Positions 36,246 through 48,699 of a stretch of 64,000 bases of DNA are shown in pieces. Each line of letters starts with the position of its first letter. Positions within the stretch are counted from its first letter, which is position 1. The notes beneath the pieces were generated by a model, which saw only the letters and a program-made list of their open reading frames with translations, ran no database searches and had not been told where the DNA came from. The translations under genes were made by a program, and so were the position numbers. Source of the DNA: Amblyornis subalaris (lineage: Eukaryota; Chordata; Aves; Passeriformes; Ptilonorhynchidae); assembly GCA_018881555.1 (NCBI GenBank), contig JACAXG010000071.1, forward strand, positions 960,367-1,024,366, in the 5' to 3' direction.

Positions 36246-36368
36246 ATGAGGTTTCTGTATGACTATCTTACTCCAGCAGCTGGAAAAAAAAAGCCACAAG
36301 TATTATCAGACCCAAGAAAACATTGTGGGAGTTGGCGACTGACAGCGACTGCAAGACGAGTGAAATAA
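36246..36368 (+). other. 40-codon ORF ending inside a poly(A) signal (speculative)
   Basis: The ORF opens MRFLYDYLTPAAGKKKPQ and is basic toward its C-terminus. Its TAA stop overlaps the AATAAA at 36364-36369. I recognise no family. It could be part of the last exon of the transcript suggested by the CpG block at 34.4-34.9 kb, or chance. A 40-codon ORF occurs often by chance in this much DNA. Confidence 0.2.
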
Positions 36369-36400
36369 AAATCAAACTTCAACCTGTGGTGTCTTTGTTA
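36364..36400 (+). terminator. Candidate poly(A) site
   Basis: AATAAA at 36364-36369 is followed about 20 bases later by a GT/T-rich element (tgtggtgtctttgtt), the standard vertebrate arrangement. No coding gene ends here, so it would serve an unassigned plus-strand transcript. Confidence 0.4.
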
Positions 36401-39400
36401 CTTCTGATTATGAAAAGGAAATGCATTCTGGTTTGAGGGTGTTTTTTGGTACACAAGTCATACTCACCTACAGGGGATCTCTTAAGAAGCTGTAATTTTT
36501 ATAAAGTCAATTTTTCAGGTCCCAAGTCCCACAACTTAAAAATGGTGCACTCGGGGGTGGGTGGAATTCCTTTGGAATTTATTAGGTGCTGTAAGCTGGG
36601 TGACGACTGAGAGCTTTGGACCTCGTCAGGATTCTCCCTGGCTTCCTGCCAGCTGGCTTTCAGGTAACTTCNGTGTAAAGAGCTGATGTATTCTCTCCTC
36701 AAACCCGGAGTTTGCAGCCGAAATGCTGCAAGGGACCAGGCTATTAAAACAAATTAAGCTATCTATTTGTGAACATTTTGTGATGTTACACTGTATGCAC
36801 TTGTCACAGTGCTGCCACATCAAGGTTAGAGTGAGAAGGTGACTGGCTGGCAGTCACTTAATCAAAGGGAGCTGTTGATGGCTCAGGTAGCCCAGGCAGG
36901 GTGAGGCTTGCATGCTCCGTTGCTTTTAACAGCCAGATAATGAATATGCTTTCCAGAATTCGTGTTTCTCATAGGGGAAGCAGCAGCTGCCTGTGATCTG
37001 TGTCGCTGTCAAAGGAAAGTGAGATGTAGTTAATTCAGGGCTACACAACAAAGACATATTGATCAGGGCTCTTCTGGCTCTGCTTGGATTTCTGCAATAA
37101 CAATGACTAGGACAATGCAGCAAGCCAGGATGGCAAACCCAAATATGCTTTTTCTTACCCCAAAAAGCGTGGGTTCTTACCACCAAGATCTTCTGCTCAG
37201 CATAAGCAGGTTCTGAGCAATTCTGCTCCGGTCTTCAGAGGGTCAGTAAGACACTGAAATCAAGTGAAAAGGGCACGTCTTGTTCACGTCGTTATAAATG
37301 CACTTCATTTGTAGCTATAAGTTAAATTCATGGATTCAGTACAAACAGCTTGCAGTGGATAAGTTCCACATGATTTAAAAAAAACCAACCCTGTGTTTAT
37401 GGTATCTGGATAAAGTCATACTGAGCTGCTTACAGAGGTACTGAATGTTGCAAGAATTATATAGAGTGAATGTATACATTATGTTTCCCCTGTTCCTTCT
37501 CTCCTAGTAGTACTTGGATGTGGATGATTATGTGCTATATATTTACTAGAGTATAGCAGTGTATTTTTTTATTGCAAAGCTAAAAATCCTCATATACTGG
37601 TTCTGTAATAAAAAAATGTAATTACTATTTTTATTTCTGCAGAGTTACCCAACTCATTGTGTCTTCCCACTTTTTCTTCCTGTTAGTTTCCCCTAATAGC
37701 TGCATCTGCTTTCCTTTTGTTCATGTGTTGTGCAGAAGAAAAATGGGCACTAACAGGTTTGCTAATTACTATAAAAATCTTCCCAGCCTTGTTCAGTTCA
37801 GATCATTCTATTAGCTAAAGTAATGGAGTGCAATGGCACGATGGTGCTCTCACTTTTCATTGTCTGAGGTCTTTCTGGTGCAATATATTACTGGGATTGT
37901 ATTCTGGGGCTGTCACAATAGCTTTTGATTTCCTACACCTGCTGTTTTGTTTTATCTCAATGTTCCTTTTTTACTACTACTTAATTCTCCTTATCCTTCC
38001 TAAATGACTTTTAAAGGCACAGGACTGTTTGCCCCCTGCTTCCTCAGTTTTTTCTGGGAATCAGTAAAGCTGAGGATTGTTGTGCTCGGTACCTTGCAGA
38101 GGGACCTGTGACCAGTGTCAGTGTGGTCACATAACTGAACAGTTCCTGGCAGTTTTCAGCTGTACAATTGTACCTAAAGGCATGGTCTTTACCCTCGCTG
38201 CATCATTTTGCTCCTGACACCTATTTTTCCTTGCCTATCAGTATTGTCAATGTCATCTTCCTCAGCAGTATTTACGGCAGCAGACTTTTGTCTCATCACT
38301 CTGATTATATTAGCTCCAGTGATTGTACTTTCACCTCATTACTGAAATAAAGTTAACATTAATGAGAGTCATGCAGCTAAACCTCTGCTCACCTCTCCGG
38401 AAATTTATTCTAATGATGAAAAGAAGATGCATGTGGATCTATTTAAAAGCAAGCCAGCTTTTTTCCCTACCCCCACCTTGCCACCTACCAAATTCAGTGT
38501 TAAATAAAGTCTTTTGTTATTAAGAGCTGATGATGCAAAAGAAGCCAAATACATTATACAACATTAACAAGGACAAATGTGATTGGTTGAACACTGATTT
38601 ATGTACTGGTCTGCTACAGAGTTCCTTTATGACCCAAATTTCTTTGTTCCTGCTGCTTCAGGAAAGGGTTTTCTCATATCTGACTCTCACAGTAAATTAG
38701 CCATAAAGCACTTGGAGGTCCTAAGGGGTGTGCTAGGAAAGTTCAAGATATTATCAAGGGTAACAGTAATCGCACTTATAAACAATATGAAGCATTGAGA
38801 GGTAGAAATTGTTTAGAGAAGACACAACAAGGCTTTGAGCTGAAAGAAGAAATATAATTTAGATAAGTGAAGTTCATGAGATAAATGTACATGCATGTGC
38901 CAAGCAAAGGGGCTCATGAGATCTTTTACTGATCAGAATTTGGATTTACAATAAGAGCAGTTACTTTGCCACTGCTCACTGCTAGGGAAGCCATATGAGT
39001 AGAGGTAGTTTGTTCGTGTTTTTCTTTGCTAGTTAAAGTTAGAGAATAAGAATTCTCTTTTTATTAAATCTTCTTATAAGCAGCTACCCCAGTCCTGCGT
39101 GAGGCCACTGCCTGCTTTAGCAACACAGGTTACCCAGAAGGACAGTAATATTGACTAAAAGGAATGCAGTCTTGGAATCAACCTAATTGTTTGGTGTTGT
39201 CCTTAAATTTTACCTCTTCATGTATGAAACTGGGCTGAGCCTGGTGTAGTTGAAGAAGTCCAATATTATTCTTGCTAAACATTTGCATAGCTTTAAAAAA
39301 AGGTAAAAGAAGGATGTTCACTCTACACAAAGTTGTGAGCAAACAAATCTTTGTGTTCAAAAATGCAAAGTTATGTCTTACTAAAAAATACCACTGGCCT

Positions 39401-42400
39401 GTACAGTAAGTGTAATGTTTTCAACAGTAAGTGTTCTAAAATGCTGCCTTAGGCTTTCAAGGAAAAAAGTAGTTCAAGAATTGCCAAAGCATGTTTGACT
39501 TAGAAGAGGGAATGAAATATTACTGTAGTGATAATCATGCTTTGACCTAGTTTGGGTTCCAGGATGTAGAAATATTTTCAGAAGGTTTGTGATTTTGGCC
39601 ATGGAGTTTACAAGGAAGAATATGTAGACTTGTCCCCAAAAGAAAAGCTTTCTAAGAGGAAGGCTGTTTAAGTTAGCCTTTTCAAATGTCAAAATCCTAA
39701 ACAAAATAGATTAAGTTGGATAAAGGTAACCCTTTACAAAGGTTGATGAAATAACATTATCGCCCTTTGGCAGAGGGAGAAATTGAACCACAGTGTTTAG
39801 GAGACATTGGTCGTGTCAGTGCAGCAGGAGCAGGCAGGGGCACAGCATCTGAAACTGGTCCCTGGATCACTGTCTTGCTCTGCCTTCTGGAGATTTCTGC
39901 CTTCTCTTTCTGAGCTTGCTGCTGTTGTGCCTGAAGACAGCACTGACTCATGTCTGGAGCCACAAACTGAGTGTGTCAGGTTGAAATGTGCCTTATGAAA
40001 TAATAATGCATATTGTGTTTCGTTTGAGAGAATTTTACAAGACTCTATCCTAAAGCAGCTTTTCTTAGAGATGCAGAGAAAATTAAATACTCTCTGAATA
40101 AGCAACATGAATTAACTAATTTTCAGCTCGTGTTTCATGGTCATTCCCACTGCTCCTGCAGCATTCTTTTTCAAAAATAGTCCATCAGTTGCAGGTATTT
40201 ACTTCACAATTTGTTCTTTTTCCTTTAAGTGCGCATCTACTCTTCTCCCACCTGCTTCCCAGCTTGGCTTTTCCTCATCTTGGTGCCCAGGAAATGCCAG
40301 TGTCTGGCTGAATGAGCTGTGCTATAAATCAAAGTGTCATCACTTAGCTGGTAGAAGTGATTTAATTAATGCGTCATGCCTTCCCCAGAGCCTCTCCCCA
40401 CCTGACTGCTAATCAACCTTCATCAGCAGGAGGAAAACGTGGCCCTTCTCACAACTGTGCAGGAGAGACTGAAGGAAAGACAGTTAATTGCAGCTGCCGA
40501 GATCAGCCTTGTCACTTGTCTCTAATCTCTTGTCTGCTTCTTGAAATACTCCTGTCCTGGTCCCTCACAAGCCGTGCTTAACTCCATTCATACAGAAATG
40601 ATCCGGTATCATCGCAGCCATCACTTTCTGTCACAAAATGTACTTGGCAGATGACATGTTTAAAAGCACCCTATTGTGCGTGGCAGTACTGGAGCAACTT
40701 CTACAGCCTGAGTGCTCTTTTAGCTGGAAGGAGCAGTTTATGTGTGAACATATCTGCACGCTCTGGATGCACTGTGGGTGCACTTCCAAGGTGGTGCTGT
40801 GCAGTTAGCACTGTGGATTCTGAGCCAAAAAATTGTTGTGCCAGTATGGAATTACAGGGCAGATGTTGTTAGCAAGTGATCCCCTTTGTCAGCTGCTGAA
40901 TAAATAGTTGATTATTTTATCTCAGGTATATATGTACCAAAATGATAATTTCTGTACAAGCCGGAGCACTTGTCCATTTCAGTTTTGTGCTTCCACCATT
41001 CAGACCAGGATCTGTGGTAATGGGAATCTCAGATTCCATCTGCTGGATAATATGGGCAGAAGAATTTAGGGAGTGTCTTATTTGTGACTATTCATAGTTG
41101 TATAGGCAAGCAATATAAATATGGGAAATGGCATTTGTAGGAAGCAGTGGTTTTTTTTTTCTGGTAGCTGAAAAAAAACCCCTGAGAGTCAAGATTCCTG
41201 CTTTCTAGGCTTGACCACTCCCAGAGTGCCAAATGACCATGAGAAAGACATGACAATTTCTTATGTGGGTTTGCCCAACTCTAAGGTTTGCTGGAGAAGG
41301 ACATACTCTACTTAGGACAGGGCACACTCTGCTCTCCCTTCAAACAGTCGGTGCTANGGAAGCAGATGGGCCGGGACCACCCTCTGTGGAGGGCAATGAG
41401 GCTCATCAGTAAGATGNACAGCACTGCACCCAGAGGTGCTCTAAGGTCCACAGGCTTGTTGGGATGACAGAAGTGCAGAAATGATAATTTCAGCTGTAAT
41501 ACTGCAGGTACTGGGGAGTACCNCTCTGCTTGTGGAGCCTAAGATGGTGTCTCAATGTGGGTTTTTGGGCCACTTTCAGAGGGCACTGGGAGAAGGACTT
41601 GGCCCCCATTACCTCTCAGTGTGGGCTAAAACTGCCACAAGCTGTAGGATGTGTGAGTTGAGCTACAACAGGTCACTTCTGATATCCCACCGTGTTACGA
41701 CGGTGCCCCACGGCCCGTATCAAGCACACTCAGCCTTTAGTCCGTCCTGGGAGGGCCTGTCACAGCCAGCCAGACGCACNGGCCTGGTGCTGGTGCTCAG
41801 CCTGTCCCGTGACAGACGGCANGGAGAAGTCAGCGCCGAGCCCTGGGCAGTGGCACTGGTTCAGCCCCAGCGCTGTGTGTCCCGTGTTCCTGTGTTGCAC
41901 CGGTCGGGTGCCCTGAGCCGCAGCCTCAAGGCTGGGTGCTCTTGGCCCGACCAGGGTAATTGCCATTATGGCTAAGCAGCTGTTTCCTTTGTAAGTCCAT
42001 AATTTTGAGGGTTCATTACATGGACATAAAAGTCCTCTCCAGGCAGAGATTTGGCAGACAAAGCCCGGCCAGGGAGCTGTTTCATCATTTGTTAGTTTGT
42101 TTATTTTTGCATCTGTTGGTATTTTGTGTACAAGGCAGCAAAAGATACAGCTGCAGTCATTTTCAGTTGCTTACCATGAGGGGCTTCATTGATCTTTATT
42201 TTGCAATTGGTCACTTATGATTTAATTGAAGAAATAAATTTGTATTACTATATTAAAAGAAATAACAGCATTTTCAGGCACTTCACTGATTCACTTGTTC
42301 AATACATGTGTTTTGTTTTACTTATTCCCACAAACTCTGCTGCTCTGTGATTGCTTATTGCTGGTTCTGTTGTTTTATACTGGAGTAGTAGACAAAGACA

Positions 42401-43700
42401 NTGTTCTCTGAATAGCTTTGATGCTATTTTTATTCTTTCTCCATTTTTTTTTTGACAGAACTGAAAATCTGGAACCAAGCAGCTTAAATCTCTATCTGTT
42501 TTGGTGATTTAAATTGAGAAGAACTTTTAAAGTAGTGATATTACTGTAATTTTATCCCAGTGCAACTTGTAATAGAGTTTGTGCCTATCGAGGAATTCTT
42601 TTTAGGAAATGCTGTTGAATATAACATCTGTAAATATGACCTCTGAAGGGAACTGCATCCTCAGGCTTTCTGAAATTCCACAACAACCCTTATTTCTATT
42701 GTTTAAACCACACCTGAGCTAATTTAAAAGCGACATACACTGATACCCATAGCAACTGATGTCAAATAAAACTGCCTTCCTTTGTAGGATTTTGCTTAGG
42801 GCACAAGACTGAAGAACTGGCCTCCTTGTAAGGATTGTGCTGCAGGTGAGGGAATGGAGCCGTTCTTTAAGCAGATATTTGGACACTAGGGAATCTTGTT
42901 GCTGGCAAGATGCTGAGCTTATAAAGTGCTACACCTGTGGGTTTTTCCTCTTTTTTTCCTCTTTTTTTCCTTCTTAAGAAGCCTCGACAGCACCTGATGA
43001 CTTAAATCAGAGTTGTCATCCGGCCAGTTTTCATCTTGCATTGAGAAATATTGCAATGAATTCCTTCACAGAGGGGAAAGGAGGTGTGACTGTGTTTTTA
43101 TTTCGCACGTGTGGTTCACTTTAGCACTCCGACAGTCCTGTCTGNGACTGAGCAGGTCGCAGGATCGAGAGGTACATACTGCATTAGCTGTGTGCCCTCT
43201 GAAGCAGCAATGTCATCTTTTGTGAGCATCGTGAGCACAGGCAGTGTCCTAAGGAAGGACTGTGCTGTCTGTCTGAGTGCNAGGTGCTGACAAGGGGCAG
43301 AGTTAGTAACTCCTGACATCAATACCTCGCTGCCTTTGGACAGGGACAGCGTGACCCACAGACAGCACGCCAAGGAGAGCAGAGCCCAGGGCCCTGTCAG
43401 ACCCCTTCTGCTGGGTCTGCTCCTCCTCTGCTCACACCTCAGGAAAATTGGCTGTTACACAGGAGAGCAAAGCTTGTGTTCTTAGAACACACAGACCCAA
43501 ATTCTGTTCCTGCTCTCATGACAAACACAGTGTTAGCCAGCACGTTTGTAAGAACTTATTAATTCACTTGTTTTAAGTAAAATTGTCTTGCCAAAAGCTT
43601 TCTATCCTTTTCCCCCAAGAAAACTGCTTTTTGATGAAATGAAAAAGTAACTTTTGATTTAAGAATATTAATTTCTGAGAGGGAAAAAGGGTAGCCAGAT
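36400..43700. other. Intergenic DNA, no gene seen
   Basis: Mostly AT-rich with many short ORFs of no recognisable family. A GC-richer pocket with several CpGs lies at about 41690-41950, without convincing ORF or repeat identity. A short duplicated pyrimidine tract (ctctttttttc twice) lies at about 42948-42971. By synteny with human this is probably part of the long interval between SPRING1 and MED13L. Confidence 0.5.
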
Positions 43701-43703
43701 GTT

Positions 43704-43844
43704 TCACAGAATTGTAGAATAATCTGAGTTGGAAGGGACCCATAAGGATCATCGAGCTCATCTCTAAGTGAATTGCCCATGCAGGGACTGAACCCCTGTC
43801 CTTGGTGTCATTAGCACCCTGCTCTAACCTACAGAGCTAATCTT
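43704..43844 (-). mobile_element. tRNA-Ile/CR1-tailed SINE (TguSINE1-like)
   Basis: Read on the minus strand, 43844-43771 resembles tRNA-Ile. An A-box-like ttagctctgtagg, then gagcagggtgctaatgacac (anticodon stem region) and a B-box-like ggttcagtccc appear in tRNA order. It then runs into a CR1-type 3' end (ggtcccttccaactcagatt, ending attctgtga). This is the structure of the zebra finch family TguSINE1. Mismatches to tRNA throughout and the lost anticodon arm pairing argue against a working tRNA gene. Confidence 0.82.
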
Positions 43845-43849
43845 AGGGT

Positions 43850-46800
43850 CACCATTTCAATTTAATTAGAAATCTAACCTTGAAAATATTTGGTATATTT
43901 TTCTTAAAATTCTTGCATGATACAAATTTTTTAAACCTACTCTTAATAAAAAACAAATGTAAAAATAAGTCCCTTTCAATGAAAACAACTCAGATGAGTG
44001 GATAATGTGCCAGAGGGTTGGATTGGGAGCCTGGTGAGAAAGCTGCCTTTTTGTGGGGAGTGGAGAAGAGAATTGTCATTTCTAAAGGTATCAGAAATGC
44101 GGGGTTTTTATTCTCTTCTGTGTTCTGCCTCTCATTCTCATTTTTTGTGTGTGTTAAGTGGCTCTTGCTGAGCNTGGTGTTGAGATGTGTCATTGTGATA
44201 AATCACCTTTTAGTGGAGATTATATTTTTTCTTCAAATGAAGCTGCCAGCAAGACACATTTTAACAGTTGCAAGTGACTGCCACATTTTCTGTCACCTTT
44301 TCTGTTTCTCTCCTCAAAATATTGTTCAATAAATTGTAACTAAATTCTGTGAAGGACCATGTTTTCTAATGGGAGGAAAAAAAACCAGAGGTGGCAGTTA
44401 ACAACTGTCAGTGCTAGTNAAGGATCTTTATGCGTGTATGAAAATCTGATTTTCTCCTTCCTTGCTTATACTTGGGGAATCCCAGCCCTTGTGGTATCAC
44501 CCAGTGAANCTTTCCAAGATCCCCATGGAACAGGGAACCATACAAAAGTTCAGAGTTGCCTAGGATCAAATATCAGACTCATGGTGTGCCTGTAAAGAAT
44601 AATCATCAGGTGTTTTTTCCTTGCCGTGTGAACCCATGTTGTCAAGTTTAGACNTCTGATATCAACGTCGTACAGTGTCTCCAGAAAATGTACTGACTTT
44701 TAACAAACAGTTGTGCCATTTTTGTCATCGGTTCAAAACTGCAGAACTTTGTTGTTATGCTGATGTCACTGTCCATGCACCCTAAAAAAATTCAGAATGA
44801 CTATAAGAAATAGCGTACCATATTTGTAGCAAGATGGGAATAAAATAATTTCATTACAATACAAATAATTTCTAAAAATTTATTATTTTTGCAGTGCTAG
44901 CAACTGAGAGTTANGATATCTGGAAAATTGTCTTGAAAAGTCTTATCAGGGTCATCAAAAGATTACTACATTTGTTTTGGTTTTGTCAAATTGTTAATTG
45001 GTTTTGACATTTTTGAGGAAATAATTTTGGCAGTCCAAGTCACAAATAATAAGTTGTACACTCTTAAAGCCTTTTGATGTGCTTGACAGTCACTTGAAAG
45101 GTTACGGTCTTATTCCTCAGGAAACAGCTGGTTGAATCCCAGCNGGAACCTCGAGGCTAATCAAAGAAATAGGAATTAGTTCTTCATAGTTGTGTAAAGC
45201 AAAACATCACCTCCTTCCCAAGGTGTCTGGGTGACTGCACTGTAAGGTGAAGTCACCCTGTTGGTGGAATGAATGGTGATACTGCTCAGGATACAAGTTG
45301 TCCAGTCCGACCCCAGCTGGTTCCCTCTCTCAGGACTTCTCTGCTTGTTGACCTGCTTTGGTTTCTTTGCTCTAAAATTTCTGAGCTCACTTCCATTTTT
45401 TGTTTTCTCTCCAATTTTTACTTTCAAATCAATTCCATGTCATTTTGCCCTTGAATTCCATTTATAGAAGTGGTTGTGAGTGAAAAATCTGTGATGTGAT
45501 ATATTCCTGTGTGAAAATCAAACCATTTCAGAGTTGTCNTAGTACTCCATTCAATTCTTCCTCCATTTTAAACTTTACATTGCTCGTGGATACTCTCTGA
45601 NTTTTTTGTGGGGTTTTGGTTTTTTCCTCTTGAAAGAGATCTGAAAAAAACACCAACATTACAANAGGCCCCATAGAAACTGCTTTTCTGCATATGACCT
45701 GCCCAGACATTCTCTTCTCTTTTTCTAGCTGAATCTCTCATATTTCAAAAATGAATTTTTTAGAAAAGGAGAGAGAACTAGGCTGAATTTCCAAAGCTAA
45801 TTTCCAGGTGTTAAATGCCAAATCGCAGATGCCAGACACCTTATTTTGTCAATATCCTATGGAGGTCAGTCATATCCTAGACAAACATTGACTGTGTTCC
45901 AGTGTCTTGGATAAGTCCTAAGGCAGTTGTAGCAAAGATAACAGATAGGCACATTATATAGTCCCACCACGCCGAGGAGTGCAGCTTGGGCTTGGAGGAG
46001 AGCCCCATTCCTCTGTGGTTACTTGATAAACACTTTTAATTATCAGCATTGTCATTTGCATAATGGAATTGTACAGCTGGCCACACGCAGCGCATGGAGT
46101 TACCACATGCTCTCCCGGTTCTCGGGCACAGGCAGAATTCCCGGAAGAATGCTGGCTCTGTCACAGGGAGGTGAGCAATTGCCCAGCACAAATGTAGGGG
46201 CTGCCTGCTCGGGAGGAAGGGGTTAACTGGGGTGGACGGGGAGCTCCTTGGGCAGCCCTCGGGCACCAATTTGCTGGCCTTTATCGAGAACCACTTGCTC
46301 TTGGTTGCAGGAAGCTTCTTTAGGGCAAACTCTCTTTTTTTTCTTTGCCACGGTTCAAGCTGTAAGTGTGGGGAACAGCTTTTTGACAGAGATCCAAGAA
46401 ACGAATGCAGCGGTCAGCTGCGCTTCGATATCCCGTGGTTTCGGCTCTGGCTCCAGCTGGAGAGTGGCATAGCTGAGCAGAGCCTGCGTTTCAGCCCCTC
46501 GTGCNGCAGCGCTGAACCCAGAGCGGGCTGTGGGCAGAGATGGATGGCTGCCTCACCTCTAAGGCTCCGGCACAGCTGCGGGGATCGGCAGATGGCACGG
46601 GACCGCCAGCCATGGGCCGCAGACAATAGGAGCTGCTCCCCTTCCTGCGCTCTTCCAGATGGGAGGCCTCTAAAGGGAAAATGGAATGCGCTCGTTTTGC
46701 AGTGGTCCTTCCAGCTCTGCCTTCCTCACACTTGGTTTGCTCTTCCCTTCTGGGAGACAGTTTTCCCCCGTGGCATGTGATTCAAGATNAGCACAGCCAG

Positions 46801-48480
46801 CCTTAGTGTGTTGATTTATAATTCACTTTGACCTTGTAATATATGCAGCCATACTCTTTAAGCTATCGCCAATCTTAAATGTAGAATGAGATTTAATAAA
46901 TACCATCATTTCTGACACGTCTTGGAGTTACAAGTGAAGCTTTTGGGCTGCAGAGCCACGATCAGTGGATGACATTCAGAGAGGAGGAATGCATCAAAAT
47001 TAATCTGCTCCATCTGGGGCAGTCAGAGCTTGGCTGCCAGTGCAGGAAGAGTAAACAGGATTGCATCTTTGAGAATGACACAGTATTTGGCATAATTAAG
47101 TTTTAATTTCATCCCATTGCTGAGGCAGTTAACGCTGTCCATCAGCAAAGACTACCTTAGATGTGCTTCTCTGTGTGAGTGGGCAGTTGTAGAGCACCTG
47201 TACATGGGGCAGCATTGGCAGCTAAGGATGATGGAGCGTAAGAGGAATAAATTGATTTTTTGGTTATAAAAATTGACCTTTTACTTGTGTCTTCATGGTA
47301 TCAAGGGTTTCCCGGTGGGAATCCTTCCCTTAGTGATGTGAATAAAGAGAAGAGAAGGGAAGTGCTGTGTGTCAGCTTGTGTCCACCTCTGCCATCAGCA
47401 GCCCAAGGGTGCTTGGTGACACACCTTGGTGATGTCCTGCTAGTGCTGTGCTAGAAATGGAATGAGTCGTCAGAACATCTCCAGTTTCTCACTGAGGGCT
47501 CACAGATCCGAATCATGAATTCTGAGGAAGGATTTGGGAAGTCAGTCAGCTCAACAACAAATCCTCTTCNCAAAGAGCTCCTGTTATTTTCCAGATACAT
47601 TTTTAAAGGACTAACAGAGTATTTTACAGAAAAACTTTCCTCTCACAAATGAAATATTAGGAATTGGTTTTGGTTTACATTTTTTCTCTGCTTCCCAAAT
47701 ACTTAGTAAATGAAACAAGCAGCAGAGGATGAATATTGTCATCAATCNTCTTTTGTTTGTATATGCTGGTCAGGACCTAAAAATCCTCTTGGAGGGAAAG
47801 GGGAAAAACTGGAGGGTTTTTTTTACCTTAGTTCAAAAGTAGATGCTTCCAATTTAAGCCCCAAACCCCACAAAGTAACTTTGTCAAGGGGCTGCATAGT
47901 GGCATAAAACCAAGAGAGATGGCCAGTCTGGAAAGCTGCCCCTTCCATGGTCATAGTTCTGACTTGGCAGCGTGGGCTGACCCCAGGAACTCTCAGTTCA
48001 GGGCTCCCTCACATGTTTTGGAGAGCATGCTCAGCAACCCTGAGAGCTGTTTAGAGTTTGCATGTCACTTAAGCAATTGCAAACATCCCATTTCTAACCA
48101 CAGCCATGAAGGCTCTCTGATGCAAGAGTGCTACAGCAGACCACTCAATGTAGTGTTTTCCACAGAAATTTTCCTGCTGCTACTCCCTTGCTACATAAAA
48201 CCCCCTGTCTATCAGGGTTTTCTCCTTAAATGATTTCCAAGTTTAACCAACAATTTTTTTTTGTGAGCATACCTTCAGATAGCCTCTTGGAGCCAGAACC
48301 TCAACAAATACTGAGGAGGACTCTATGATATGAATTTACACATTGTCTGGAATATCCACTGTTTTGACATAAAGATAACACCTATACGATAGCACTTGGA
48401 ACAGGAGGTTAATTGTATGGTTTCATCACAAATTGCAGCATTAAGGAAAATAGTTAAGAATGGCTGCACCTTGCAGCAAA
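43850..48480. other. Intergenic DNA, no gene seen
   Basis: AT-rich with a GC-richer patch at about 46080-46760. No ORF resembles a known protein, and no clear transposon was recognised apart from the flanking ones. A SOX/POU-like motif pair at 46047-46061 is listed separately. Confidence 0.5.
46047..46061. promoter_or_regulatory. SOX-like CATTGT next to POU octamer ATTTGCAT
   Basis: CATTGT (46047-46052), one base, then the exact octamer ATTTGCAT (46054-46061). SOX/POU composite sites have one-base spacing between the same two half sites, but usually with the octamer in the other orientation. A single chance match cannot be excluded. Confidence 0.25.
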
Positions 48481-48527
48481 ACAAAAATAATGATCAAGTA
48501 TTCCAGGCTTTGCTGTTGAGGCTGACA

Positions 48528-48690
48528 TCCTAAATTTATTAATGACCTGGAAAAAATAAACCATAAGCTTTCAAAATTTGTGGATAAAAGCTATGGAGCT
48601 TGTAATGTCCNTGCAAAGGTAAGTAAATCACTGGGACAATCATTATTTCAGTAGATGAATTTTCATTTGGCTACATGTCAAGTACTATGT
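48528..48690 (+). mobile_element. Possible ancient CR1-like fragment
   Basis: The plus strand reads FINDLEKI...KLSKFVDKSYGA near 48536-48600, which resembles the CR1/L2 reverse transcriptase end (FINDL...KLSKFADD). It is short and strongly decayed. Confidence 0.4.
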
Positions 48691-48699
48691 GCAGGCCAA

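Noticed and set aside
43771..43844. A functional tRNA-Ile gene on the minus strand
   Set aside because: Internal promoter-like boxes are recognisable, but substitutions spoil the stems and the CR1 tail follows directly, so it is a SINE.
46232..46780. 182-codon plus-strand ORF in a GC-richer patch
   Set aside because: It contains an ambiguous codon, shows no domain or family resemblance and has no CpG promoter nearby. High GC alone makes long open frames likely.
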